A DNA stretch of 64,000 nt, taken from Pseudomonas capeferrum. GTDB lineage: Bacteria > Pseudomonadota > Gammaproteobacteria > Pseudomonadales > Pseudomonadaceae. The notes beneath the pieces are model-generated. The model made no database searches. It saw only the letters and a list, made by a program, of their open reading frames with translations, and was not told the origin of the DNA. The position numbers and the translations under genes are program-made. Of this stretch, positions 17,955 to 26,925 are shown piece by piece. The DNA lies in the NCBI RefSeq assembly GCF_000731675.1, contig NZ_JMIT01000001.1, positions 681,526 to 745,525 on the forward strand, read 5' to 3'. Numbering within the stretch: position 1 is the first letter of the stretch; each line of letters starts with the position of its first letter.

Positions 17955-18911
17955 TCAGTGCGTGCGCACCGCGCGCACCTCGCGTGCGGTACAGCCATAG
18001 CGTTGGCGAAAGGCGCGGGTGAACTGGGCCTGGTCGGTGAAGCCCCAGCGAAACGCCAGCTCGCCGATCGCCTGGTGGCATTGCGGGTCGCGCAGTTGCT
18101 GATGCACCGCCTCCAGGCGCTGTTGGCGCACCCATTCGCCGAGGGTGTAGGGCGTGATCGAGAATAGCTTGTGCAGGTAGCGCAGTGACAGGCCGCAGGC
18201 ATTGGCGATGGCTTGCGGTGACAGGTCGGGGTCGCCGAGGTTTTGCAGTACATAACGCTCGACCCGGGTCAGGTGCAGCGTGCTGAGGTTGGAGCCTTCG
18301 CTGCCCAGCACGCGCTCATCCTGTTGCAGGGCCAGCAGCAGAGTCGCACTTGCTTGCTCCAGCAGCAGGTGGCGTGCCGCTGTGGGGCTGGCGTCGAAGT
18401 GGCGCGCGCAGAGGTCCAGCTGCTCGACGAAGATGCGCCCCAAACCTTGGCTGGCGTCGAAGCAGTGGCGGGTGTAGCGCCTGTGCCCGAGCAGGTTCGC
18501 CTTCAGCGCACGCTCCGGCAGCTTCAGTACCCACAGGTCATTGTCCGCGCGGTAGTGGAAGCGGTAAGGGGCGTCGCCGCGCTCGACGATAAAACCGCCA
18601 GGGCGGCAGCTCAGTTGGTGGCCATCCTGCTCGAAATGCACCTCGCTGCGGCTAGGGACGGTAACCAGGTAGAACGCGTCAGAGTCCTGGCCGATGTGCG
18701 CCTTGTTGCGTGAATAGCCGAGCTGGCTGGAGCGCAGGCGTGACAGGCTGAGCGGGGTGGTGGGCGTGCTCCAGCGCTGCAAGTGGCCGTCGAATGGCTG
18801 TTCGGCGGCAAATTCCAGGCTCAACGGGAAGTACGTATCACTGATCGCTTCGGCCCAGCGTGCCTGGCGTTCGGGCTGCGCCCAGCCGTGGGTCGAGAGT
18901 TCTGTGGGCAT
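17955..18911 (-). CDS. AraC family regulator (FeaR-like, AraC_binding_2 type)
   Basis: 318 residues. The N-terminal ligand domain has the FeaR/AraC_binding_2 look (WAEAISDTYFPLSLEF, DAFYLVTVPSRSEVHFEQDG, GGFIVERGDAPYRFHY). The C-terminal AraC domain has DLSPQAIANACGLSLRYLHKLF and AIGELAFRWGFTDQAQFTRAFRQRYG. Start at 18911 has an AAGGAC site. Located just downstream of the hydantoinase operon but behind its terminator; it might control that operon. Confidence 0.87.
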   Translation of the reverse strand: MPTELSTHGWAQPERQARWAEAISDTYFPLSLEFAAEQPFDGHLQRWSTPTTPLSLSRLRSSQLGYSRNKAHIGQDSDAFYLVTVPSRSEVHFEQDGHQLSCRPGGFIVERGDAPYRFHYRADNDLWVLKLPERALKANLLGHRRYTRHCFDASQGLGRIFVEQLDLCARHFDASPTAARHLLLEQASATLLLALQQDERVLGSEGSNLSTLHLTRVERYVLQNLGDPDLSPQAIANACGLSLRYLHKLFSITPYTLGEWVRQQRLEAVHQQLRDPQCHQAIGELAFRWGFTDQAQFTRAFRQRYGCTAREVRAVRTH

Positions 18912-18990
18912 GGTGGGTCCTTTTTCAAAGAGGGCAGCATTGAAAAAAGGAACTGCAGGCAAGCTACTCAAGCAGCTCTTGTTATTGTGC

Positions 18991-19021
18991 AAAAAAGCCC
19001 GGCTGCGCAAAGCGGCCGGGC
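18991..19021 (-). terminator. Rho-independent terminator of the hydantoinase operon
   Basis: On the minus strand, GCCCGGC pairs with GCCGGGC and is followed by TTTTTT. It lies about 40 bases after the hydantoinase A stop. Confidence 0.75.
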
Positions 19022-19060
19022 AGGTATCACGCCCATGATCGGCGCGTGCCGACCTTCAGA

Positions 19061-21145
19061 TCAAGCGCCGCGTGTCACCCGGTAGGTGGCAGACGGCTCC
19101 AGGCAGGCTTGCCAGCCTGGCGGCACGACGATGTTGGTGGTGTCCTCCTCGATCACACAGGGTCCCTGCACGGTCTGCCCAGGCAGCAGGCGGTTACCGT
19201 TGAACACCGGCGTGCGTTGCCACTCACTGTCGGCACTGAACAGCATCGGGCGCTCGCTGTCCGGGGCTGCCGCCGGTGGCTGGGCCGGCCCTTGCAGCGT
19301 TGGCTGTGGCGGGCGGGGCAGGTGACCGATGACCGAGCACTCCAGGTTGACCAGCTCTACCGGGCTCTCTGGCTCGCTGTACGAATAGAGCGTCTGGTGG
19401 CGCACGTGGAAAGCCTCGATCAGCGCTGCCAGCCCGTTGCTGTCCAGGGCGTGGCGTTCCAGCTGCACGCTGCATTCGTGGATCTGCCCTCGGTAGCGCA
19501 TTTCCAGGGTGTAGTGGCAACTGCTGGCCTGGTCGCCGAAACCGTCTTCGCGCAGGTTCGCCAGGCCTTGCTGGCGCAGCTCGGCGAGGGCATGGTTGAG
19601 CTGCGCCAGGTCAGCGTGCTGCGCGTCCAGGCGCATCGACAGGCTGGTCAGCTGGTCATAACGCACATCCGAGAGGATCTGGCCGAAGGCGCACAGCCCT
19701 GAGGCCACCTTGGGGATCAGCACGGTGTGCATGCCGATTTCTTCGGCCAGGCGCACCACGTGCATGCCCGCCGCGCCGCCCGCCCCGATCAGGGCGAAGT
19801 CGCGAGGGTCGTGGCCGCGTTCGATGGACACCCGGCGGATACCGTTGACCATGTTCAGGTTGACCAGGGTGGTAATGCCAAACGCGGCGCGTTCCACGCT
19901 GATGCCCAGCGGCTCGGCGACCTTGATGCGGATGGCGTCCAGCGCCGCCTGGCGGTTCAGGCGAATGCTGCCACCGAGCAATGCGCCGTCGGGCAGGTAA
20001 CCCAGGGCCAGGTTGGCATCGGTGACGGTGGGTTCAGTGCCGCCTTTGCCATAGCACACCGGGCCGGGCGTGGCGCCAGCGCTGCGTGGGCCGACCTGGA
20101 GCATGCCGAATTCGTCGAGGTGGGCGATGGAGCCACCGCCGGCGCCCAGGGTTTCCACCTGGATCATCGGCACGCCGATACGCTGGCGTAGAAAGTCCAC
20201 GTCCTTGCTGAAGTTGGTGCGCCCGACGTTGGTCAGGGTAATGTCGAACGAGGTGCCCCCCATGTCCACCGTGATGACGTTGTCGATGCCGAACGGGCGC
20301 GCTACCGCGAGCCCGGCCTGGGGCGCCGAGGCAGGTCCCGAGTTGATCGCGTTGACCGCACGCTCACGCATTAGGTGGCCGGGTGCCAGGCCGCCGTTGG
20401 ACTGGAAGTAGCGTACCGGTTGCTGCGCGCCCAGTTCCTCGAACAGGCTGTCGATGCGTGCCACGTAACGCGCCATCACCGGGCTCAGGTAGGCGTTGAC
20501 CACGGTGGTGGAGGTACGGGTGTATTCGCGGATTTGCGGGAACACTTCAACGCCTGTGCAGACGAACACCCCGGGCAGCGCCGCCCGTACCAGCTCGGCG
20601 GCGCGCTGCTCATGGCTGGGGTTGCGCACCGACCAGAGGAAGGAGATGGCCACCGCTTGCACGCCTTCGGCACGCAAGTAATCGATGGCCTCGTGTACCG
20701 CGCGTTCGTCCAGCGGGGTGTGTTCGCGGCCATCACCGAGGATCCGGCCGCCGATGGGACGGCGCAGGTGACGCGGGGCAAGCATGTGCGCCGGCGGGTA
20801 GTGGGCGTCATAGCGGTGGCCCTCTTCCTTGTGGCCGAGGCGGATCTCCAGGCTGTCTTCGTGGCCCTCGGTGCACAGCAGGCCGACCTTGACCCCGGTG
20901 CGCTCGATCAGGGCGTTGAGGGCGACCGTGGTGCCGTTGATGCACAGGTCGCAGTTGGCGATGATCTCGGCCGGCGTGCGGCCGGTGGCGTCGGCGATCT
21001 GCGCCAGGCCGGCGCGAATGGCCAGGGTGCCATCCTGCGGCGTGGATGGGGCTTTGAACAGCTGCACGCCACCGTCGCGGTCGGCCAGGATGAAGTCGGT
21101 AAAGGTGCCGCCGGCGTCGATGCCCAGGCGATATTGATTGCGCAT
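19061..21145 (-). CDS. Hydantoinase/oxoprolinase family protein, subunit A (ATPase-fold)
   Basis: 694 residues from MRNQYRLGIDAGGTFTDFIL, the classic HyuA nucleotide-binding start (DAGGTFTD). Further family blocks are CINGTTVALNALIERTG, VITVDMGGTSFDITL and FALIGAGGAAGMHVVRLAEE. With subunit B it forms an ATP-dependent amidohydrolase for hydantoins, 5-oxoproline or N-methylhydantoin, or a related carboxylase. GGAGA precedes the ATG; the extension to 21214 would overlap subunit B. Second gene of the B-A operon, 13 bases after B. Substrate cannot be assigned by eye. Confidence 0.88.
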   Translation of the reverse strand: MRNQYRLGIDAGGTFTDFILADRDGGVQLFKAPSTPQDGTLAIRAGLAQIADATGRTPAEIIANCDLCINGTTVALNALIERTGVKVGLLCTEGHEDSLEIRLGHKEEGHRYDAHYPPAHMLAPRHLRRPIGGRILGDGREHTPLDERAVHEAIDYLRAEGVQAVAISFLWSVRNPSHEQRAAELVRAALPGVFVCTGVEVFPQIREYTRTSTTVVNAYLSPVMARYVARIDSLFEELGAQQPVRYFQSNGGLAPGHLMRERAVNAINSGPASAPQAGLAVARPFGIDNVITVDMGGTSFDITLTNVGRTNFSKDVDFLRQRIGVPMIQVETLGAGGGSIAHLDEFGMLQVGPRSAGATPGPVCYGKGGTEPTVTDANLALGYLPDGALLGGSIRLNRQAALDAIRIKVAEPLGISVERAAFGITTLVNLNMVNGIRRVSIERGHDPRDFALIGAGGAAGMHVVRLAEEIGMHTVLIPKVASGLCAFGQILSDVRYDQLTSLSMRLDAQHADLAQLNHALAELRQQGLANLREDGFGDQASSCHYTLEMRYRGQIHECSVQLERHALDSNGLAALIEAFHVRHQTLYSYSEPESPVELVNLECSVIGHLPRPPQPTLQGPAQPPAAAPDSERPMLFSADSEWQRTPVFNGNRLLPGQTVQGPCVIEEDTTNIVVPPGWQACLEPSATYRVTRGA

Positions 21146-21158
21146 GATGGGTCTCCGG

Positions 21159-22904
21159 TCAGTGCAGGTCGCGGGCAAGGCGGGTGGCGGTTTCGTCGAG
21201 CTGGCCGTCGGCATCGACGATCACTGCGTAGTCCAGGGCTGCGCCCTGTGGCGACACCAGGCCGTTGCGCAGGTCTTGCAGCACGGCAGCTACCGGGCGT
21301 CGCAACGGGTCGCCGTAGCCACCACCGCCAGGGTTGATGTTGATGATCCGCTCGCCGGGCTGCAGGGTGAGCATGGGGTTCTGGGTGTAGTGGTCTTGCG
21401 TGCCATCAGCGTGCTGGTGGATCAACCGGCCGAGCTTGGGTGCGAGCAGGCCATTGCGTGCTCCGGCTGCGCCGGCCGTGGGCAGTTGGCGGCCTTCGCC
21501 GAAGCCGACCACGGTCATCGCGTGTTGCAGCGGTTCGATCTCCAGGCGGGTGCCGGAACCGCCGCGAAACTCACCGGCACCGCCACTGTCGGCCATCAGG
21601 CTGTAGCGGTGGATAAGCACCGGGTAGGCGTGCTCGAGCAACTCGATGTCGCCGCTCATCAGCGCGCCAAAGCAGCACAACGGCCCGCATGCGTGCCAGC
21701 CATCCATGACTTTGTTGGCGCCGGCGCCGGCAATGATCGAGGCCAGTACCATGGTGACGTACTCGCTGTTGCCATGGCGCGGGTCGTGGCCGGCAATGTT
21801 GATGCCGCTGGTATGGCCCCACGAGGCGGTGACCCGCTGCGGCGAGGCTTGCTCCAGCGCCGTGCGCACGGCATCGGCCAGGGTTTCCATCGGGGTGGTG
21901 GTGCAGTTGACGTGCGGTGCCGGCTCCTGGGCGTTGCACAGGGTGCCCTTGGCGCCGACATCGACCGTGACGCAGCGATACAGGCCCTCGTTGTAGGGCG
22001 GTGCGACCTGGGCGAACATCATCAGCCCAAGGTACACGCCGGAAACCGAGTTGCCCTCGTAGGAGTTGATGAAGTAAGGCACCTGCGGTGGGCTTTCGAT
22101 ACGCACGTGGGCTTGGTCGCCACGGATCTCGACATGGGCGGTGATGGCCAGCTCGCCCAGGCCGTGGCCGGAGTCTTCGAGCACGGCGGTGCCGCTGTAC
22201 TGGCCGTCCGGCACGTCGCGCAGCAGGGCGCGCATGTGGCGGTCGGCCATGTTCTTCAGCTCGGCGATGCAGGCGCGTACTTGCTCGACGCCGTACTTGT
22301 CGAGCAAGTCGAGCAAGTGCCGTTCACCGACTTTGCAGGCCCCGTACTGGGCATTGAGGTCGCCTTCCTGGTACGGGCGGGCGCGCATGTTGGTGAGCAT
22401 GAAGTTGATCACGTCTTCCCGGCGCTTGCCCTTTTCCCACAGTTTGACGGGCGGGATGCGCAGGCCCTCGGCGTAGATCTCTTTGGCGTCCGGGTTGTAG
22501 CCAGCGGGTACCGGCCCACCGATGTCGGTCAGGTGGCCCTTGCACACGGTCCAGAACACCAGCTCGCCCTGGTAGTACACCGGCTTGTACATGCAGCAGT
22601 CGAGGATGTGGCTGCCCTTGTACGCCGGGTCGTTGTGGTAGATCACGTCACCTTCGGCGATGTCGTCACCGAAGAATTCGGCCACGCACTTCATCGCGGG
22701 GATCAGCGAACCCAGATGGATGGGGATGTCCTGGCCTTGCAGGATCATTTCGGGGAGGTGGTCGAACAGCGAGTTCGAGTAGTCGTGGGCCAGGTTGAAC
22801 ACACTGGAGCGGCCAGTCTTTTCCAGGGTCAAGGTCATTTCCCGCTGCGCTGTCTCCAGCGCACCCCGGACAACCGCAAGGGTGATCGGATCTACTGTTT
22901 TCAT
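21159..22904 (-). CDS. Hydantoinase/oxoprolinase family protein, subunit B
   Basis: 581 residues, HyuB family: MKTVDPITLAVVRGALETAQREM at the start, DDIAEGDVIYHNDPAYKGSHILD near 80-100, GGPVPAGYNPDAKEIYAEGLRIPPVKL, and the C-terminal GGGGYGDPLRRPVAAVLQDLRNG that ends nearly all members. Partner of the subunit A gene next to it. A cytoplasmic amide-ring hydrolase; the substrate may be a cyclic amide such as a hydantoin. The LysR gene at 23073 and the AraC gene at 17955 are the nearest regulators. Confidence 0.88.
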   Translation of the reverse strand: MKTVDPITLAVVRGALETAQREMTLTLEKTGRSSVFNLAHDYSNSLFDHLPEMILQGQDIPIHLGSLIPAMKCVAEFFGDDIAEGDVIYHNDPAYKGSHILDCCMYKPVYYQGELVFWTVCKGHLTDIGGPVPAGYNPDAKEIYAEGLRIPPVKLWEKGKRREDVINFMLTNMRARPYQEGDLNAQYGACKVGERHLLDLLDKYGVEQVRACIAELKNMADRHMRALLRDVPDGQYSGTAVLEDSGHGLGELAITAHVEIRGDQAHVRIESPPQVPYFINSYEGNSVSGVYLGLMMFAQVAPPYNEGLYRCVTVDVGAKGTLCNAQEPAPHVNCTTTPMETLADAVRTALEQASPQRVTASWGHTSGINIAGHDPRHGNSEYVTMVLASIIAGAGANKVMDGWHACGPLCCFGALMSGDIELLEHAYPVLIHRYSLMADSGGAGEFRGGSGTRLEIEPLQHAMTVVGFGEGRQLPTAGAAGARNGLLAPKLGRLIHQHADGTQDHYTQNPMLTLQPGERIININPGGGGYGDPLRRPVAAVLQDLRNGLVSPQGAALDYAVIVDADGQLDETATRLARDLH

Positions 22905-23072
22905 GGGTCACCAACGTTTCTTGTTGTGCTTTGGGTGCGTGCCGCAGAGCTCGGCGCGTGGTGACAGGCTACGGGGGGAGGGGGGCGGCTGACTTGTCGG
23001 TGGGTGTACTGCTTGTTGCGCGTGGGTGCACGGGGTCGGGCAATTATTCCGCTGGGGTTCTGTGGCGGCGGC

Positions 23073-23927
23073 CTATCGGCCCAGCAACTGCTGTACCAGC
23101 CACTGCCCGGCCGGGCCGAGGGCGCGGCGGCGTGACCAGGCGATATCCATGTCGACCCGCCGCGGGTAACCGGCCACCTGCAATTGCACCAGGCCGCTGC
23201 CAAAGCGTGTGACCAGCGCTTTGGGCAGTTCTGCCCAGCCAAAACCACGGTCGGCGAACTCCAGCAAGGTCAGGTAATCCGGTGCTGACCAGGCTTGGCC
23301 GCGGTCGTGATGCAAGCTGGGGGCGTACGTCTTGATGTACAGCTGGCGCACGCTCTCCAGCTGCTGGCGCTGCACCGTGCGCAGTGCCGCCAGCGGGTGG
23401 TCGGCGCTGACATACACGCAAAACTCCGCCTGTTCAGGCAGGCGCGCCACGGCGACGTCGGCAGGGTAGTGGGGCTGTGCGGCCAGTATGCCGATCTGGG
23501 CCATGTCCAGTTGCACCAGCTCGATCACATCAGCGTCTTCAGACGGGCCGCAGCGCAGTTCGGTGTGCGGGTAGCGGTCGGCGAAGCCGGCCATGACCGC
23601 ACTTTGGAACGTGACGCTGTAGCTGTCCGACATCACCACCGAGACCAGCGCTTCAACATGCTCGCCCAACCTCAGCGCCAGGGCGTCGAGCCCGGCGCTG
23701 GCATCGAGGATCGCTTCGACGTGCGGCAACACCTGTCGGCCTGCGGCATTGAGCGTGGGGTGGCGGCCTCCTCGGTCGAACAGAGTGCAGCCGATATCGG
23801 CCTCGAAATTGGCAATGGCGATGCTGACGGTGGACTGGCTTTTCTTGAGTTTGCGCGCCGCCGCAGAAAACGAGCCGAGCGAGGCAGCTTCGACAAAGGC
23901 AAGCAGGGCTTCCGGTGAGTAGCGCAT
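23073..23927 (-). CDS. LysR family transcriptional regulator, divergent from the PACE gene
   Basis: 284 residues. The N-terminal winged helix is typical (LLAFVEAASLGSFSAAARKLKKSQSTVSIAIANFEADIGCTLFDR), followed by a periplasmic-binding-like effector domain. Divergent from the small PACE transporter with a 93-base gap that holds an inverted repeat; in Acinetobacter the LysR protein AceR controls the PACE pump AceI in the same arrangement. It probably activates the pump in response to a polyamine or biocide. Confidence 0.85.
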   Translation of the reverse strand: MRYSPEALLAFVEAASLGSFSAAARKLKKSQSTVSIAIANFEADIGCTLFDRGGRHPTLNAAGRQVLPHVEAILDASAGLDALALRLGEHVEALVSVVMSDSYSVTFQSAVMAGFADRYPHTELRCGPSEDADVIELVQLDMAQIGILAAQPHYPADVAVARLPEQAEFCVYVSADHPLAALRTVQRQQLESVRQLYIKTYAPSLHHDRGQAWSAPDYLTLLEFADRGFGWAELPKALVTRFGSGLVQLQVAGYPRRVDMDIAWSRRRALGPAGQWLVQQLLGR

Positions 23928-23969
23928 AGGTATTGATAAAATCGATGGGTGCTATGTCGCGAGTATCTG

Positions 23970-23989
23970 TTCTATCAAAGAAAATAGAA
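23970..23989. promoter_or_regulatory. Candidate LysR operator between regulator and PACE gene
   Basis: TTCTAT (23970-23975) and ATAGAA (23984-23989) form an inverted repeat with an 8-base spacer in an AT-rich gap between divergent genes. Position and symmetry suit a LysR site. Binding is inferred. Confidence 0.45.
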
Positions 23990-24020
23990 AGCACGTCTTA
24001 AGCAATCGATGGAATTAGTA

Positions 24021-24452
24021 ATGAAAAAGGTCTCTTTCACCGAGCGTATGGTCCATGCGGTGGGTTATGAAGTGTTCGCCGTGCTGCTGTGCGCACCGCT
24101 GTTGTCCTGGGTGCTGGGTAAGTCTTTGGCCACCGCGGGCACACTGGCGGTCACCTTGTCGGTAATCGCCATGGTGTGGAACATGGTCTACAACGCAGTG
24201 GTCGACCGCTTTGTGCAGACCGAGCGGGTTCACTGGAAAGCCCGGGCGCGCGTGGTGCATGGCCTGGGCTTCGAGGCGGGGTTGGTGGTGTGGTGCCTGC
24301 CTGTGGCGGCCTGGATGCTGGATATTTCGCTGCTGCAGGCGTTCATGGTCGAGCTGGGCTTCTTTGTGATCATCCTGCCCTACACCGTGGTGTACAACTG
24401 GGTGTTCGACAAGCTCCGGCACCATGTGGCCCAGCGCCAGACAGCGGCCTGA
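24021..24452 (+). CDS. PACE-family multidrug/biocide efflux transporter
   Basis: 143 residues from ATG 24021 (an in-frame ATG at 24009 is possible; both have weak ribosome-binding sites). It has four membrane helices in two bacterial transmembrane pair repeats: MVHAVGYEVFAVLLCAPLLSWVLG, TLSVIAMVWNMVYNAVVD, VVHGLGFEAGLVVWCLPVAAWML and FVIILPYTVVYNWVFDKLR. The conserved E in YEVF and FEAG, and the WNMVYN/YNWVFD motifs, mark the PACE (AceI) family of proton-driven exporters for cationic biocides and short polyamines. Confidence 0.87.
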   Translation: MKKVSFTERMVHAVGYEVFAVLLCAPLLSWVLGKSLATAGTLAVTLSVIAMVWNMVYNAVVDRFVQTERVHWKARARVVHGLGFEAGLVVWCLPVAAWMLDISLLQAFMVELGFFVIILPYTVVYNWVFDKLRHHVAQRQTAA

Positions 24453-24465
24453 AGCCGCGACCAGC

Positions 24466-25956
24466 TCACGCAGCGTTGATCCAGATGGTCTTCAACTCCG
24501 TGTACTGGTCATGGGCCCAGATGGACTTGTCACGCCCACCAAAGCCGGACTCTTTGTAGCCACCGAACGGCGTCGACGCATCGCCCTCGCCAAAGCAGTT
24601 CACCGTCACCACCCCCGCGCGGATTTCCCGCGACAGGCGCAAGGCATTGCGCAGGCTGCCGGTGTAGGCCGAAGCGGCCAGGCCGTAGACGGTGTCGTTG
24701 GCCAGCTCGATCGCTTCGTCAATGGTCTCGAACAACGTTACGCTCAACACTGGGCCGAAGATTTCCTCGACGAACAACCGGTTATCAGGCGTAACCCCGT
24801 CGACGATGGTCGGTTGCACGAACACGCCCTGCTCGGTCTCACCGCCCTGCACCACGTTGAGCTTCTGCTCGGCGGCATATTCCAGGTAAGACTTCACCTT
24901 CTCGAAGTGCGATTTGCTGACCATCGCGCCCAGGCGGTTTTCCGGGTCGAGCGGGTCGCCCAGCTTCCAGTCCTTCAAGTGCTTGCCAATCAGGGTCAGC
25001 AGTTCGTCCTTGACGTCCTTGTGCACGATCAGGCGCGAAGAGGCCGAGCAATTCTCGCCCATGTTCCAGAACGCACCGGCGGTGACGAACTGGGCCACTT
25101 CGTCCAGGTCTTCGCAGTCATTCATGACCACGGCCGGGTTCTTGCCCCCCAGCTCCAGGACAATGCGCTTGAGGTTGGACTCGGCGGCGTATTTCAGGAA
25201 CAGGCGGCCGGTGTCGGTGGAGCCGGTGAAGCTGACCATCGGGATGTCCATGTGGCGGCCGATGGCTTCGCCCACTTCACGGCCACCGCCAGGCACCAGG
25301 TTGAACACACCCGCCGGTACGCCAGCCTGGTGGGCCAGTTCGGCCACGCGCAGGGCGCTGAGGGTGGTTTCCTTGGCCGGCTTGACCACGATCGAGCACC
25401 CGGCGGCCAGCGACGGGGCGATCTTCCAGGCCAGCATCAGCAGCGGGAAGTTCCAGGGCAGCACCAGGCCGACCACACCGATGGCTTCACGCACCACCAT
25501 GGTCACGGCAGCGTTGCCGGTCGGCGCGGTGCTGTCGTAGATCTTGTCGATCAGCTCGGCGTGCCAGCGGATGGTGTGGATGGTTTCCGGCACGTCGACG
25601 TTCTGGCATTCACTGACCGGCTTGCCGCTGTCCAACGCTTCCAGTACCGCCAGCTCATGGCTGTGGTCTTCCAGCAACTGGGCGAACTTCAGCAGGATGT
25701 GCTTGCGCTCACCCGGTTGCAGCTTGGACCACGAACCGTCTTCGAACACGCGCTTGGCTGCTGCCACGGCAAGGTCGACATCCTGCACGTCGCAAGCGGC
25801 GACTTCGGCCAGTTGCTTGCCGGTGGCCGGGTTGCTGGTGACGAAGGTGCGGCCCGAGACAGCATCGCGGAATTCACCGTCGATGAACGCCTGGGTACGC
25901 AGTTGCAGGTCGGCGGCGATGGCCGCGTACTGTGCCTTGCTCAGTAATTCAGCCAT
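24466..25956 (-). CDS. Aldehyde dehydrogenase (PuuC/KauB-like)
   Basis: 496 residues, a complete NAD(P)-dependent aldehyde dehydrogenase: VLPWNFPLLMLAWKIAP, VKPAKETTLSAL, SFTGSTDTGR, catalytic Glu in LELGGKNP and catalytic Cys in MGENCSASSR. Closest in look to PuuC/KauB enzymes that oxidise gamma-aminobutyraldehyde-type or gamma-glutamyl semialdehydes. A perfect GGAGGT site lies within the end of the DapA-family gene 2 bases upstream, so the two are co-translated. It is the last gene of the minus-strand run and probably oxidises the semialdehyde made by that enzyme or by the FAD oxidase. Confidence 0.9.
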   Translation of the reverse strand: MAELLSKAQYAAIAADLQLRTQAFIDGEFRDAVSGRTFVTSNPATGKQLAEVAACDVQDVDLAVAAAKRVFEDGSWSKLQPGERKHILLKFAQLLEDHSHELAVLEALDSGKPVSECQNVDVPETIHTIRWHAELIDKIYDSTAPTGNAAVTMVVREAIGVVGLVLPWNFPLLMLAWKIAPSLAAGCSIVVKPAKETTLSALRVAELAHQAGVPAGVFNLVPGGGREVGEAIGRHMDIPMVSFTGSTDTGRLFLKYAAESNLKRIVLELGGKNPAVVMNDCEDLDEVAQFVTAGAFWNMGENCSASSRLIVHKDVKDELLTLIGKHLKDWKLGDPLDPENRLGAMVSKSHFEKVKSYLEYAAEQKLNVVQGGETEQGVFVQPTIVDGVTPDNRLFVEEIFGPVLSVTLFETIDEAIELANDTVYGLAASAYTGSLRNALRLSREIRAGVVTVNCFGEGDASTPFGGYKESGFGGRDKSIWAHDQYTELKTIWINAA

Positions 25957-25958
25957 TT

Positions 25959-26861
25959 TCAGGCACCTCCGGTGATCTGGGCGATGTTGCGCTTGAGTTC
26001 AGTGACCACGCGCTCGAGTGCCTGCTTCTCGGCAGCGTCCAGCTCGGACAGCGGCTTGCGCACGCCACCGGTGCTCAGGCCGTTCAGGGCCACGCCGTAC
26101 TTGATCGACTGGACGAACTTGCCACCTTCCAGGAAGTCCATCAGCGGCATCATGGCGCTCATGATGCGGCGGCCTTTGTCGAAGTCTTTCTCGACCACGC
26201 AGGCCTCGAACAGGGCCACGTGCTCCCGCGGGATGAAGTTGGAGCCGGCGCACACCCAGCTTTGGGCGCCCCAGGCGAAGAACTCCAGGGCCTGGTCGTC
26301 CCAGCCGCACGACAGCTGGATGTTCGGGCGCTGGATGGCCAGCCGGTGCAGTTGGGCCATGTCGCCAGAGCTTTCCTTGATGGCGACGATGTTTTTCACA
26401 TCGGCGACCGCATCGAAGAACGCTTCGCCCATGCTCACGCTCATGCGGCCTGGGTAGTTGTAGAGCATGATCGGCAGGCCGGCGGCAGCGTCGACCGCTT
26501 TGACGTGCAGGGCGATTTCCTGCTGGGTCGGCAGCGCGTACGGCGGGGTGCCCACCAGCAGCGCATCGGCTTTGATTTCCTTGGCGTGCTTGGCGAACGC
26601 CACCGAGTCTTCGGTGCGGATCGCGCCGGTGCCGATGATCAGCGGCAGGCGGCCGTTGAGCACGTCCTTGGCCTGGGCGGCCAGTTCGATACGCTCTTGC
26701 GCGGTGTGGGCGTAGTACTCGCCGGTGGAGCCACCGATGATCACGCCGTGGATTTTCGATTCGACCAGGTAATCGAGCACGTCGGCGAACGCCGCCTTGT
26801 CGATCGAACCGTCCGCAGCCAGCGGAGTGATTGCCGGGGTGTAGATGCCTTCGAATTTCAT
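25959..26861 (-). CDS. DapA-family lyase/aldolase (class I, Schiff base)
   Basis: 300 residues. TIM-barrel DapA superfamily: GVIIGGSTGEYYAHT for the carboxylate-binding loop, the Tyr in LYNYPGRMS, and the Schiff-base Lys in IVAIKESSGD. The superfamily covers dihydrodipicolinate synthase, N-acetylneuraminate lyase, KDG aldolase and pyrroline-hydroxycarboxylate deaminase. Pairing with an aldehyde dehydrogenase argues for a catabolic dehydratase, deaminase or aldolase that yields a semialdehyde, not lysine synthesis. GGAGCG precedes the ATG. Confidence 0.85.
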   Translation of the reverse strand: MKFEGIYTPAITPLAADGSIDKAAFADVLDYLVESKIHGVIIGGSTGEYYAHTAQERIELAAQAKDVLNGRLPLIIGTGAIRTEDSVAFAKHAKEIKADALLVGTPPYALPTQQEIALHVKAVDAAAGLPIMLYNYPGRMSVSMGEAFFDAVADVKNIVAIKESSGDMAQLHRLAIQRPNIQLSCGWDDQALEFFAWGAQSWVCAGSNFIPREHVALFEACVVEKDFDKGRRIMSAMMPLMDFLEGGKFVQSIKYGVALNGLSTGGVRKPLSELDAAEKQALERVVTELKRNIAQITGGA

Positions 26862-26894
26862 TGATATCGCTCCAGTCACTATCACTGTTAGTCA

Positions 26895-26913
26895 GCGCTG
26901 ACCCGGTCAGCGC
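26895..26913 (-). terminator. Intercistronic hairpin before the DapA-family gene
   Basis: GCGCTGAC and GTCAGCGC form an 8-bp stem with a 3-base loop in the 64-base gap between the MFS and DapA-family genes. No T-run follows, so partial termination or mRNA processing is more likely than a full stop. Confidence 0.4.
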
Positions 26914-26925
26914 GGGGTGTTTGGA

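Noticed and set aside
21138..22964. 608-codon ORF antisense to hydantoinase B
   Set aside because: Low-complexity V/A/G/H-rich translation typical of antisense frames; the HyuB family protein is unambiguous on the other strand.
25959..26861. Housekeeping dihydrodipicolinate synthase (dapA of lysine synthesis)
   Set aside because: Paired with an aldehyde dehydrogenase in a catabolic cluster and accompanied by another DapA-like gene; lysine-route dapA is usually next to a bamC-type lipoprotein gene.
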